Shown: positions 52,240-62,266 of the stretch, one piece after another | How positions within the stretch are numbered: the first letter of the stretch is position 1 | Layout: every line of letters starts with the position of its first letter | Source of the DNA: Drosophila persimilis | Taxonomy: Eukaryota > Arthropoda > Insecta > Diptera > Drosophilidae | Assembly (NCBI RefSeq): GCF_003286085.1 | Contig: NW_020825294.1 | Span: 14,406,501-14,470,500, forward strand | Direction: 5' to 3' | DNA: 64,000 bases | The notes under the pieces: generated by a model | Seen by the model: only the letters and a program-made list of their open reading frames with translations | Databases searched by the model: none | What the model was told of the DNA's origin: nothing | Program-made: the position numbers and the translations under genes

Positions 52240-53492
52240 CGGTGTACAAAGCACGGATCGGAAAATTTAAACCAGTCTGCATATATATCTATTTTTGACC
52301 TTCAAATTAAAACATTTTTGGACTCTGATTCTTTTTAATTTGTGAGACTTTGTCTCCAAATGCCGATTAAATATATCAAAATAAATTTTAACTAATGTAC
52401 AAAAATCTTCAGAAGGAGCTTTAAGTTTCAAACTACTGCTGACATAGCCAACATTTTTATTGAGTATTAAATAATTTTAAAAGTTCAGAGCATTTATTGC
52501 AGTCATACATAATATCTTAATGCTCTCATTAAATCCGGTTTGGATACTTAAATCTGTTGCTTCTATCGAAAGTACTAACTATGCATCTTCGTTAGTGGAA
52601 ATCAAGATATCGTCATCAAAAGTTTTAGACTCTGATGCCGACTCACTTGACACATTATCTTTTATAATGTTAATTAAAATCTTCATTGGGCGAACAGTTC
52701 CCAGATACTGTAGTGGAAGTTAGAACTTTCATAGAAAGCATTTTACTAATAATAACATTAAATTCATACATAGTTGGATTATTGTTGGTAACACCGCGAG
52801 ATCTGATTAAATAAAATAAATTTTCTAAAGGGTCTTGGTTTAATTTGGATTTAGCACTATACAAAACTTCAGCACTTTCACTCCAAACATTTTGGGCCAA
52901 TGAAAGTATGGAGTTGATTTTTAAAGTCAACTTTAAAGTCCACTTCCTGTGGATATTTAAATTCTTCAAAATATTTTCGCATATCCTACAGGGTCTCATT
53001 GACAAGATTTTTGTCTTGTAGTGCACTCCAAAATGGGTTTTTATCGTAGAGGACATGACTATTTAGACAGTCGAATAATCTATTAATTTTTTCAATAAAT
53101 GTAGCAGTCGCTTCTGCATTTTCTTTGCACTTTAAGAAGCCTCCAGAACTAATCATTGTTCGAAGAGCAGCGGCCACACTATGGCTAAACACTTGAGTGG
53201 CATATTTGACCTTAATTTTTTCAAAGCTATTTGGATATATATGCTTTGTTGTTACAGTTTTGTCGATTTCATACAGTTCTTCGACTATTTTCCATGAAAC
53301 AACGCCATCAGGGGTATAAAGATTTATATTTCGGACAATGTTCCTTAGCGATTTAATCAAATGTGGAACATCGTAAATCGCAAATAATTCTTTATCTTGA
53401 ACTTTAAAGCTGTGGTTCTTAATGTCGACTCCCAGTCTTCTGAAAACAGCTCTATTATTTGAGCCCTGGTCGCAAATAGCTGCTCGTACATT
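52240..53492 (-). pseudogene. P-superfamily transposase fragment (ProtoP/1360-like), copy 1
   Basis: Minus-strand coding in several frames: AAICDQGSNNRAVFRRLGV (~53490-53430, a catalytic Asp region of P-type transposases), DVPHLIKSLRNIVRN (~53375), PNSFEKIKVKYATQVFSHSV, INRLFDCLNSHVLYDKNPFW, then DPLENLFYLIRSRG (~52830). Degenerate C-terminal coding reaches about 52240. Frameshifts and stops at 53360, 53000 and 52670. The 5' end is cut at 53492 by a minisatellite block. Confidence 0.75.
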
Positions 53493-54000
53493 AAGCCGCT
53501 GTCCGGAGATCGCCTAGGCGCTGTCGGTGACACCTGTTGGCGCCCCGTATGATCCCAGTAGACCGACAGGGTCCCGTAAGTACCGTCCGGCGATAGCCTA
53601 GGTACTCTCGGCGATACTTGTCGGTATTCCCGCATAGCAAAGTTCCCCTTTCCGCGTCGTAGTAATTCTTAGGCCGACAGGGTGCTGTAAGTACCGTCTG
53701 GCGATAGCCTAGGTACTCTCGGCGATACTTGTCGGTATTCCCGCATAGCCAAGATCCCCTTTCGGCGTCGTAGTAATTCTTAGGCCGGCAGGGTCCCGTA
53801 AGTACTGTCCGGCGGTAGCAGGGGTACTCTCGGTGACACCTGTCGGTATTATCGCATAGCAACCCCCGCATTGATCCCGAGTTCGGTGGGGTTCTGAAGG
53901 CGCTATTCGGCGATAACCGGAGTGCTCTCGGTGGGACCAACCGCCACGTCCCATGATACGTCCGCTCCCGTCCACGGGACTGCTGCCCCGTCCCCCATCG
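53493..54000. repeat. 111-bp minisatellite
   Basis: Units begin gtaagtaccgtccgg at 53576, 53687 and 53798 (period 111 bp), with degenerate half-copies on both sides. Because 111 is divisible by three, the minus strand stays open for 205 residues with a repeated 37-residue motif (containing YRREYLGYRRTVLT). I take that ORF as a by-product of the period. Confidence 0.85.
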
Positions 54001-54109
54001 TCTGTCCGAAATACGGAGTCCCGGCAAATTATAAATGTGGCTGTAATTTCGACCCTGGAGTAGACTGAGATATATACCCCAGCCCAGGATCGCTTCCTTA
54101 CACCACAAA
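54001..54109. other. Spacer between minisatellite and AT-rich repeat
   Basis: On the minus strand it contains tatatatctcagtctact, a TATA-like and initiator-like arrangement, so it might be a fragment of a promoter or LTR. Nothing else is visible. Confidence 0.35.
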
Positions 54110-54300
54110 ATATAAAATATTACAATAATATAATCACAAATTTATTTCCTTATTTTAAACAGGTTTATTATAAATTATAAAAATTATGCAAAACAATGAT
54201 GTATCTAAATATATAATATAAGAAAAAATATATATACATATGTATACTAAAATAAATATGCATAAATATATATATTTATTTCTATAAAAAGAGGATATAC
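54110..54300. repeat. AT-rich dispersed repeat, copy 2
   Basis: It shares caatgatgtatctaaatata, atatgcataaatatatatat and the end agaggatatac with 13556-13866. It ends at the Tc1-like terminus at 54301. Confidence 0.75.
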
Positions 54301-55160
54301 AGTCAGCACAACATTTATTCGGACACTCGTCTATGTCAACTTTTTTCATTAATAACTTGAAAAGTATTTAAGTTTGACAAAAAATTTGTATTTCATTATG
54401 AACATGGATATTACTACTACTAATTTTAAATCTAAAAAACAAAAAAACCTTTGGCATATCCAAAAAAATTTAAAGTATCAAAAAGTGTTACGCACAACAA
54501 TTATTCGGACACTTTTTATTTTTTACGAAAAAAACTTATTGTCCCCAATTTTTTCTGATTTCAATATTTGGTGGGGCCGCCCTTAGCTTCAATAACAGCT
54601 TTTAGACGTCGGGGAATACTTTTTACCAAATGATTGGTTTCATTTGGATTAATTTTCTCCCATTCCGTCATCAGAACCGTTTTAAGGGTTTCCTTGGAGG
54701 AAATTTTATGTTTCTCAATTTTTTTTTCTAGAAAATCCCAAACATGCTTTATGGGGATCAGATCTGGTGACTGCGGCGGCGTTTTTAACTGCTTGCACTG
54801 ATACAACAGCCATTCTTGAACCAAATACGAGGTATGTTTGTGGTCATTGTCTTGTTGAAACATGAAATTCTTCGCTTCAAGACCCAATTTTTCAACACTC
54901 GGCATAAATTGTCATTCAAAATTTTCTTGTAGATGTGTTTATCCATCTTGGTCTCAATAAACACCATTTGCCCAGGTCCAGCTGCTGCTATACACCCCCA
55001 AACCATTACATTTCCATCGCCATGCTTCACTGTTGGAATGAGGTTTTTCTCTTTCATGGCTTGATTCTCCTTTCTCCATACTTTGGATCGTCCATCATGT
55101 CCGAATATAAATATAACATTCTCCCAAAAAGAATCTGGCTTATTTAAGTGAAGTTTGGCG
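54301..55160 (-). mobile_element. Tc1-like transposon, truncated, with broken transposase
   Basis: The left end, cagtcagcacaacatttatt followed by cggacac, has an inner direct copy (acaacaattattcggacac near 54497), an inner/outer repeat arrangement. Transposase on the minus strand: 55057-54785 has VKHGDGNVMVWGCIAAAGPG and ETKMDKHIYKKIL; 54905-54561 has FMFQQDNDHKHTS (second catalytic Asp) and TPPQSPDLIPIKHVWDFLEK, where the third acid is expected at the I-E/K-HVWD position and appears as Lys, so that residue may be lost. A frameshift lies near 54905. The N-terminus and right terminus are missing at 55160. Confidence 0.8.
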
Positions 55161-55400
55161 AACTAAATGGGTTTTTATCGTAGAGGTTCTTAATGTCGAC
55201 TCACAGTCTTCTGAAAACAGCTCTATTATTTGAGCCCTCGTCGCAAATAGCTGCTCGTGGCTTGTACTTATTCAATATTAGCTGTCACTTTAGTTAAAAT
55301 GGCTTCGTGTTTTATACCGTTTGCAGTTACAGTATAGCTTAAAACGTATTTCCAGTAGGCCTCTTATCATGAAAACACAGACTTTATATTATATACTCCA
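55161..55400 (-). pseudogene. P-superfamily transposase fragment, copy 2, with internal deletion
   Basis: gttcttaatgtcgactcaca and the following ~75 bp match 53413-53490 (copy 1), and the 18 bp gggtttttatcgtagag match 53034-53051. The ~360 bp between these two stretches in copy 1 are missing here. Upstream on the minus strand it retains more of the transposase (AYWKYVLSY, AAICDEGSNNRA, where Gln is replaced by Glu). It is a non-functional deletion derivative. Confidence 0.7.
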
Positions 55401-55835
55401 TGAGAGTATTCAAGGTGCGACCGGCATCTGAATTTTTTCTTTCCACAAATATATGTAAAACCAATTCCATTTATATTTATGCATATTTATTTAAGTATAT
55501 ATGTAAGATATTATTTAGAGTATTGTTTATTCGTATTATTATCGCGGTGGCCTGGTATGTGTGCTTACAAAAGTTCTTAATGTTACGGCTTATTTCTGCT
55601 GATTTTCTGCTGCTGCTTGAGTCGCGTCCGTATGCGGCTGTTCTCTCCTTTTCACTGCTTCGCTCTGTTCCTCTTCTTCTCTGTCTGCTGTTGATCTGAT
55701 ACTGATACTACTGCTGTTGCTGCTGCTGTTGCTGCTGCTGTTGCTGCTCATCAGCTGTTCCTCTGCTGCTGTTATTACTGCTGTTGCTGCTCCCCGCTGC
55801 CCCTTCAATAGGCCAGCTGGCCCACTCCTTCTTAC
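55401..55835 (-). mobile_element. 3' LTR of the gypsy-type element
   Basis: It starts TGTAAGAAGGAG at 55835; a CAG/CTG-rich block spans 55705-55795. The inner end cannot be fixed because the 5' copy is truncated; the limit near 55401 is a guess at the border with the P-like fragment. Confidence 0.5.
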
Positions 55836-55850
55836 ACTCGGTCATCCTGA

Positions 55851-57054
55851 TTAGTCATCAGTCCCTGATGACAATGCGTCCTCGTTTTCTACATAAAAGC
55901 TCCATAGTTTCATGTTATCATTGCTTGTGGTCGTGTTGCTTGGTCCTTCGACGTCTGCTGCCTTCCGAACATTATAGCGTCCGCCTCGTTTCACGTTGGT
56001 TATTTCGTATGGTCCTAAGAATTCGCTGGCCATCTTTCTTCCGGTTACAAATTGTGTTCTACGTATGGCTACGAGATCTCCGACCTTGTATCCGTATTCG
56101 CATTTACGCTTTTTATCGAACTGTTCCTTGTATCTGTCCTGGGCCTGCTGAATATTTTCTTTTGCCTCTTGTCGCATCTTTTGCCCATCAGCTCAAATGG
56201 ACAACGCTTTGTAGACACGTGAACAGTGCTGTTAATAGCCCTTTGAACTTGCGGTACGAACTTATACCATCTTCCAGGTTCCTCCGACGACAATTTGGAA
56301 ATGATGCTCAGAATAGATCGGCTTACGCGTTCAATTTGTCCGTTTCCTCTTGGTACCCCTGTGGTTCTCCATATGTGTTCGATGTTCTTTTCCTTGACAA
56401 ACTCCTCAAAGCTTGAAGATGTAAATGCTGCTCCACGATCGCTTACTATGCGTGCCGGATTACCAAATACATCAGACCACTCCCTTCGTCTTCTCCTATT
56501 GTTTTTGTGGGATACATCCATATGATCATACTGAAGCTATCAACCATTGCGAATATGTACTTGTACTGCTTTGAAGTAGCATCCATAGGCCCAAGGTGAT
56601 CCACGTGTATAGTATACAGCGGCTTTGATCCTTTGTCGAATTGATGCAGAAATCCCTCTTTTTTGCCAATCTTTTTGTAGTAGATTATACATTTCATACA
56701 GTTTCCTATGATCTGCATTACTTTTCCTTCCAGATGTGGAATCCAATAGCTCTGCTGTACGGTATGCATTGTTTTTTGAGCGGCAAAGTGTCCTGCGTTG
56801 TGAGCGTCGGTTATTACTTCTTTTTCTAATGACTTCGGTATTGCCAGCAAGTCCGTGCCTTGCACCACTTTGTATACGAGACCAGCTTTCAACTTAAAGT
56901 TGTCATATGGTTTACTTTTCAAAATTTCGGAAACTGCTTTGATCATCGTATCCTCCTGCTGGGCTTTTTTATTTGATGATGAGCGTCGTATTATCCCAGC
57001 GTTGGCCCATTCATCGATCTGCTGCTTGACAACGTCGGCTTCGCTGATGGCCAC
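55851..57054 (-). pseudogene. RT start and integrase of the gypsy-type element, frameshifted
   Basis: The frame from 57054 starts with the first RT residues (ISEADVVKQQIDEWANAGII) and passes after ~35 residues directly into the region before integrase. The integrase zinc finger (HNAGHFAAQKT...CMKC) and core (IHVDHLGPMD, FAMVDSFS) follow. Other frames continue with IVSDRGAAFTSSSFEEF (second Asp), RGNGQIERVSRSIL (Glu) and the C-terminal GYKVGDLVAIRRTQFV, EFLGPYEITNVKRGGRY. Frameshifts near 56480 and 56160. Most of RT and all RNase H are missing. Confidence 0.85.
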
Positions 57055-57189
57055 TCGACTTGGCGAACGTCAAAACGGCGCTATTTTCTCGTCCGGTACG
57101 ATCTTCAGCATGATCGGGCACACTGCAGTCTGCTTCTTTTCAGTCCTGAATCATTGATTGGACGGCATCTCTGAACTGCGATGGAATGT

Positions 57190-58512
57190 TTATGTCAGTA
57201 TTTGCTTCCACCACGTTGTAAATAATATCTGTTTGGTGTCCTCAGTTTCTTGTCCCGGCAGGGGAGAAAACTTATATCCTCCTGGCCTTGTTGTCATTGT
57301 GAACTTGGATATAAAGTCGTGTCCAAGCAACAATTCGCATCCGACGGCATGATCGGCCACCACAAGGAATTTGTGTGCCAGTCGCATTCCTTCGGTCTCC
57401 ACTTCTGCCGTAAATTGCCCAGCGGAGCGTGTGATGTTGTTTCCAAGTCCCCTCAAAGTTGACGAACTGGCTTGCAGATGGATACCACTCATTTTGCCGA
57501 AAACTGACATCTTTAATAGGGAAACATCTGCACCGGTGTCTATGAGCCGCTTGACTTGCACGTCGTTAATTTTTAGAGACTTCAGGCGTTTTTCCTCGTA
57601 TGCAACGTTTACGGCAGCGGCACTCGGGCAATCCTTAGACATGTGTCCAGTTTGATTGCAGCGGAAACACTTTAATGCAGCTCGGCAATCCTTGCGTAGA
57701 TGCTCCTGGGATCCACAATTGTAGCAGTGCTGCTTCCTTTCATATTTGGTGAAATTGGACTTCTTTCCGAACGGCTGTGAGTCTTTTTGTTTCGGGGCGA
57801 AGCCCCCATCAACCGCGAGCGTTCTTTCGTAGATTTCGTATTTCTCTCGCAGCTGCTTGTATGAGCTGCATCCATACAAGGTGTACTTATAATCCGTTTT
57901 TAAATTCAGTCCGTCGACAATGTATCGAATCACCGACTCCGTGTCTGTTGTCCCACGTGCAGCAATGCGTTTCATCTGTAGTATATATTCGTGAAAACTT
58001 TCGCCGGAAATCTTCACTCGCATAGACAATTGATTGTGAATTTGCGCACTGCATAAACGCTCACACTCAAACTCTTGTAAAAGTTGGTGACGCAATTGGC
58101 CGTACTCATACACTGCTGTGGACTCGAGAAAAAGAGCGGCTGTACCTGTCATTTTTGCTCGGGCTTGCACGTATTTTTGTTTGTCATTTAGTCCGTATGC
58201 TTCAGCGTTTAGCTCGAAGTTAATAAACCACTGCTGTACCGACATATTTTCTCCGTTGAATTCTGGAATAATTTTGGCAAAATTTTCCACTACCAGCTTT
58301 GCATCATTTTTCTTGTCTATTTCATCAGCATTTATTTTCATCGAGAGCAGTTGAACCAGCTGTTGGAGCGTCTGTGTGTTTTCTTCTAGGAGTGTTGACC
58401 TCATCGCTTCCTCGTTCGCGTTTTGCTGGCGATTGATCCTGTTTTCTTCTGATCCACTTGGGCCTTCGTTTTGCTGCATATTCCCGGCTGGTGGTCCACT
58501 TGTATTTTCCAT
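57190..58512 (-). CDS. Gag-protease of the gypsy-type element
   Basis: The start is the Met at 58512 (MENTSGPPAGNMQQNEG); the frame is open 46 codons further upstream into the LTR. The capsid region has IIPEFNGENMSVQQWFINFE, and two CCHC knuckles follow (CYNCGSQEHLRKDC, CFRCNQTGHMSKDC). The protease has VKRLIDTGADVSLLKMSVFG (DTG) and ELLLGHDFISKF. Gag and protease are in one frame. It stops at 57190 just after protease, where RT is deleted. Confidence 0.85.
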   Translation of the reverse strand: MENTSGPPAGNMQQNEGPSGSEENRINRQQNANEEAMRSTLLEENTQTLQQLVQLLSMKINADEIDKKNDAKLVVENFAKIIPEFNGENMSVQQWFINFELNAEAYGLNDKQKYVQARAKMTGTAALFLESTAVYEYGQLRHQLLQEFECERLCSAQIHNQLSMRVKISGESFHEYILQMKRIAARGTTDTESVIRYIVDGLNLKTDYKYTLYGCSSYKQLREKYEIYERTLAVDGGFAPKQKDSQPFGKKSNFTKYERKQHCYNCGSQEHLRKDCRAALKCFRCNQTGHMSKDCPSAAAVNVAYEEKRLKSLKINDVQVKRLIDTGADVSLLKMSVFGKMSGIHLQASSSTLRGLGNNITRSAGQFTAEVETEGMRLAHKFLVVADHAVGCELLLGHDFISKFTMTTRPGGYKFSPLPGQETEDTKQILFTTWWKQILT

Positions 58513-58654
58513 TATAATTCTACTGCGCAATACTCTTGTGGGCAGCCGGCTTGAAACAACCCTTTTTTCTCGGTTCTTCTTTTCACCCACTCGCTGTCTC
58601 GCTTCCTCTGCTTGCGGCTTCCGAGAGTCAAATGCGCAGTTTTTTTGCACCTGC

Positions 58655-58779
58655 TGCTGTTGCTGCTGCTGTTACTACTGCTGTTGCTGCTCATCAGCTG
58701 TTCCTCTGCTGCTGTTATTACTGCTGTTGCTGCTCCCCGCTGCCCCTTCAATAGGCCAGCTGGCCCACTCCTTCTTACA
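58655..58779 (-). mobile_element. 5' LTR remnant of the gypsy-type element
   Basis: 125 bp match 55710-55835, including ctcatcagctgttcctctgc and ccttcttaca. The sequence then jumps to gag leader (aaaaaaactgcgcatttgac). Confidence 0.7.
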
Positions 58780-58789
58780 TATATATAAT

Positions 58790-59040
58790 TTTTCTTATAT
58801 TGTATATTTAGATACATCATTGTTTTAGTGATAATAAACAAAAAAACCGAAAACCGGCTGCGTTTGCATAATTTTTATAATTTGTAATCAACCTGCTTAA
58901 GATAAGGAAATAAATGTGCAATTATTTTATTGTATATAGTCGAGAACCGACGGCGTTTACATAATTTTTATAATTTACAGTCAACCTGTTTAAAATAAGG
59001 AAATAAATGTGTAAATATATTATTGTAATATTTTATATTT
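58790..59040. repeat. AT-rich dispersed repeat, copy 3, inverted and partly doubled
   Basis: Reverse complement of the repeat at 54110-54300 and 13556-13866 (atttagatacatcattgttt; ccggctgcgtttgcataatt). A ~100-bp part occurs twice in tandem (58845-58920 and 58937-59025, each ending in taaggaaataaatgtg). Confidence 0.75.
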
Positions 59041-59044
59041 TTTG

Positions 59045-59769
59045 GTATAAATCAAACAAATAACAGCTTTTATTTTATTTCCCGCGCCCTAGTGTACCAT
59101 ACCACCACCCCCTGCCCATTCTTCATTTATTTTGTGGCGGTAGGTCAGACCAGCAAAAGACCCAAAACAAGAACCAAACTCAAATTTCAGTTCTACCGGC
59201 CAGCAATAGTAAACACACACACGCAAAGTACGTGAGAATGCATGTGCACCCATACACTAAAACATGCTGGTGGCAAAACAGAACCAGACCTGAGAGAGTT
59301 CAAAAAATCTGAAAAAAGCAAACATATTGCGTGTGTACTAAGCCATGAAAAGATATTCTCTCTGCGTTCTCTCTCATGATGACGCGTCAGTACTCTGGGG
59401 TACTGAACGCGCTAGCCAGTGTGTGACGATTTCGTGTTATGAACTGGCACATCTATATACTGTATGGTGTGGCCAAATCCATTTCATGAATACCCGACAT
59501 GTTGGACATCGAAACTTTTCCATCCCTCACATTACTTCTATTGTACAAAGTCCAAACTACATATGATAAGTAATTAAATATGTGGCAGCTAAAAACTATA
59601 CAATTTGCGAAATGTTCAGTACATTCGATTATATTCAGGTAATATTCAAATCAATCATTATGTCAAAAATCATCATTTTTGTATTTCGATCGTTGACAGC
59701 TGAATCTGATATTAATGATATGCCCATATGTATGTATATATGTACATACATATGTATGTACTTAGAGTC
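59045..59769. other. Intergenic stretch without a recognised gene
   Basis: A cacacacacacgc run lies near 59213. Plus-strand ORFs of 73 and 82 codons (59345, 59582) show no protein-like features. It may hold degraded transposon ends. Confidence 0.5.
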
Positions 59770-60455
59770 GGGCATTGAGTCAATGGAGTCGTCAATTGGG
59801 GACAGTATAAAATTGGACAGTTCCGAGTAATACCTGATGTTGAGGATCGTTCTTTTGGTAAAATCATAAGCTATCTTTTATCCAAAATTTTGCGGAATCT
59901 TTGTTGGAGATTTTCTTCAAGTATCGATAGATAACGTTGCTCTATCCATATTTCCATCAAAGAAAATAAAATTCCCAACACCAGCGTCTGGCCTACGCGC
60001 CCTAACATACCCATGTCATCATTCATGCATAACTATGTACATATATCTTGCAGGTTCTTCATTTCAAAAGTGTCAAAAGAAAGGTCAACAAGATTATAGT
60101 CCGAGGTTGTGGATCCGATATAAAGCATATGTCTGGAGAAAACCAACTACAGAGAGAAAAAATTAATGAAGAACCTGCAAGATAGAGTTTTGCATGGATA
60201 AGGATATGGACATGCCTAGGCCCGTAGATCAGCCGCAGGTGTTGGGAATTCGATTTTCTTTTATGGAAATATGAACAGAGCAATGTTATCCATCGACACT
60301 GAAAGAAAACCTCCAACAATGATTCTACAAAAATTTTGATTAAAAATTGTTTATGATTTAACTCAAAGAACCATCCTCAACATCGGGAATTACTCGGAAA
60401 TGTCCAATTTAATACTGTCCCCATGATACTGATGACTCCTTGGGCTCATTCGCCT
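59770..60455. repeat. Long imperfect inverted repeat (foldback)
   Basis: The left arm (59770-60065) and the reverse complement of the right arm (60160-60455) share, in order: ggggacagtat, aattggaca, tccgagtaat, gatgttgagga, ggttctt-type, aaatcataa, ttgttggag, ttccatcaaag/ttccataaaag, aattcccaacacc and atcttgcaggttcttcat. A ~95-bp spacer separates them. No ORF. It could be a foldback transposon or a hairpin RNA source. Confidence 0.75.
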
Positions 60456-60619
60456 GACTTTAAAAGGAATCGAGAATTTTTGACTAATATTAAATTAAAG
60501 CATTATAAAACAGAGGAGTGGAGGAAATAATGGGATAAATCGAATCAAAATATGTAGGTTGAAAAATGTTATACACAATAAGGAGGGCATAGCAAATATT
60601 AATTTGTAGGTTACAAGTA

Positions 60620-62215
60620 AAATAAAAATAAAAACGAGGGAACGTTGTGAGTTTCTGCTGCGACTGCAATTCTACTTTTATACCCGATACCAAAGACTAT
60701 AAAATACCAAGATGTTGCATGAGTGACCAAAAAGCTGTTCTATGGCGGGTCCTAACATTAGAACCCAAAAGGCACGAGGGAGCGCGCGGGGTTTCAATTC
60801 CCTTTTCGCCTGTACTTCGTCTCTACCGCGACCCCGCTGCCCATCGGTTTCGTCTGTTCGGCAATTCTGGACTCTCGAGCCTCAGCACCGTCGAAGCGGT
60901 GGTCGCGGATCGCCGATGTCTTTGGAGCGGCACAGTGGGACCTTTGGCCGTCTCAGCTTGCTAAATTTGTTAGTGAATATGAGTTCAATAAATATTTGCA
61001 CACTGAAAAAATGTTAAACTTTGAGTGCTTATATCTTCTAAACTAAAACTATCTTGAAAATTCGATTGGAAAATTCGCTATTAGATGCGTACATTAAATT
61101 TATCTAAAGCACTCATACAATTTTTTTGTACTATTTCCGCCCCACTGTGCCGCGCCAAAGACATCAGCGACCACGCTGCCCTACGGTTTCGGCACGCAGA
61201 CGATTCATATTTTGTTTTTGTATTCTTTCTCTCGAGACACACTGACTCGACGCTGACCGAGGCATTGACGAAGCCGAGTAGCATTTCGGAGGCGAAGCTA
61301 GCGTAAAAGAGAATTGAAGTAATAGCCCCGCGCGCCCGTACCATGAAGCGTCAAACGAAAATTGAAAAAGTATTTGTTCCTCATGCAACATCTTGGTATT
61401 GTATAGTCTTTGCCGATACATATGTATGTACATCCATATGTTATCAGTATGGCTACATTGAGCAACAATGTGTGCGTGCGGGAGAGACAGTAGCCACTGC
61501 AAATTGATTTTTTTTGCTATAAAAATGATCTGATCCAGATTCAGCAATCTGATAGATGCGTTTTTAGTTTTCTCGAATCTTCAATATTGTGGATGCCACA
61601 GATTTTCGTCGTTTGTAAGGGGCGGAAGAGGGTGGGGCGAAATGTTGAGATATACGTTTTATAGTGAGATCTAACAGGAGTGTGGATACCAAATTTAGTT
61701 ACTCTAGCTTTAATAGTCTCTGAAATTTGTGGATGCCCCAGATTTTCGTCCTTTGCGGGTGCGGAAGGGGGTGTGGCGAAATTTTGACACGAAACGGTCA
61801 AGGTCCGATATCACAGGAGTGGGGATACCAAATTTGGTTGCTCTAGTTCTTATAGGTTCTGAGATCCTTGAACTCACATTTTGCAATTGGCAAAACCGAC
61901 CATGAAACCTGTGTGTTAGAGAGACAGAGCGAGAAAGAATGAAATTGTTTTCTTGATTCTGGTTATAATAATTAAATGATCTGGTTCAGATTTTCAGAAA
62001 TGTCGTTGCTCTAGCTCTTATAGTCTTTGAGCACTAGGCGCTGATAGGGACGGACAGACAGACGGCTCAATCGACTCGGCTATTGATGCTGATCAAGAAT
62101 ATATATCCTTCATGGGGTCGGAAACGATTCCTTCTGGACGTTACACACATCCATTTTCACCACAAACCTAATATACCCCAATACTCATTTTAAGTATCGG
62201 GTATAAAAATGGCCA
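60620..62215. mobile_element. DINE-1-like repeat, copy 2
   Basis: It starts aaaacgagggaacgttgtgag (60631) and ends agtatcgggtataa near 62206, like copy 1, with the same internal motifs (caatattgtggatgccacag; aatcgactcggctattgatg; tcatggggtcggaaacgatt). A second element with inverted termini (60691-61412) is inserted near its left end. Confidence 0.65.
60691..61412. mobile_element. Non-autonomous DNA transposon with long inverted repeats
   Basis: Outer ends caaagactataaaata followed by ccaagatgttgcatg (60691-60721) and the inverse at 61382-61412 agree in 30 of 31 bases. Inner arms also pair imperfectly: gcgcgcggggtttcaattc (60784) with 61300-61335, and gatgtctttggagcggcaca (60914) with 61143-61165. 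A ~150-bp AT-rich centre remains. ORFs across it are side effects of GC content. Confidence 0.65.
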
Positions 62216-62266
62216 AGTGAATTGTAAAAAATAGTTTGTGCCTTTTATAACATCAGTGCACAAGTA

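Larger units (their letters stand above)
55401..58779 (-). mobile_element. Gypsy-type LTR retrotransposon with most of RT and RNase H deleted
   Basis: Minus-strand order: 5' LTR remnant (58779-~58655), gag with two zinc knuckles and protease (58512-57190), a short RT start, integrase (57054-55851), 3' LTR (55835 downward). LTR copies share TGTAAGAAGGAGTGG at their start and a (CTG)n-rich stretch. The 5' LTR has lost its rest together with the primer site. Confidence 0.75.

Noticed and set aside
53491-54108. 205-residue ORF with a 37-residue repeat on the minus strand
   Set aside because: The 111-bp period keeps any frame open; there is no other coding support.
60742-61344. ORFs of 87-105 codons in the inverted-repeat element
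   Set aside because: They lie in the pairing arms and show no similarity to transposases.
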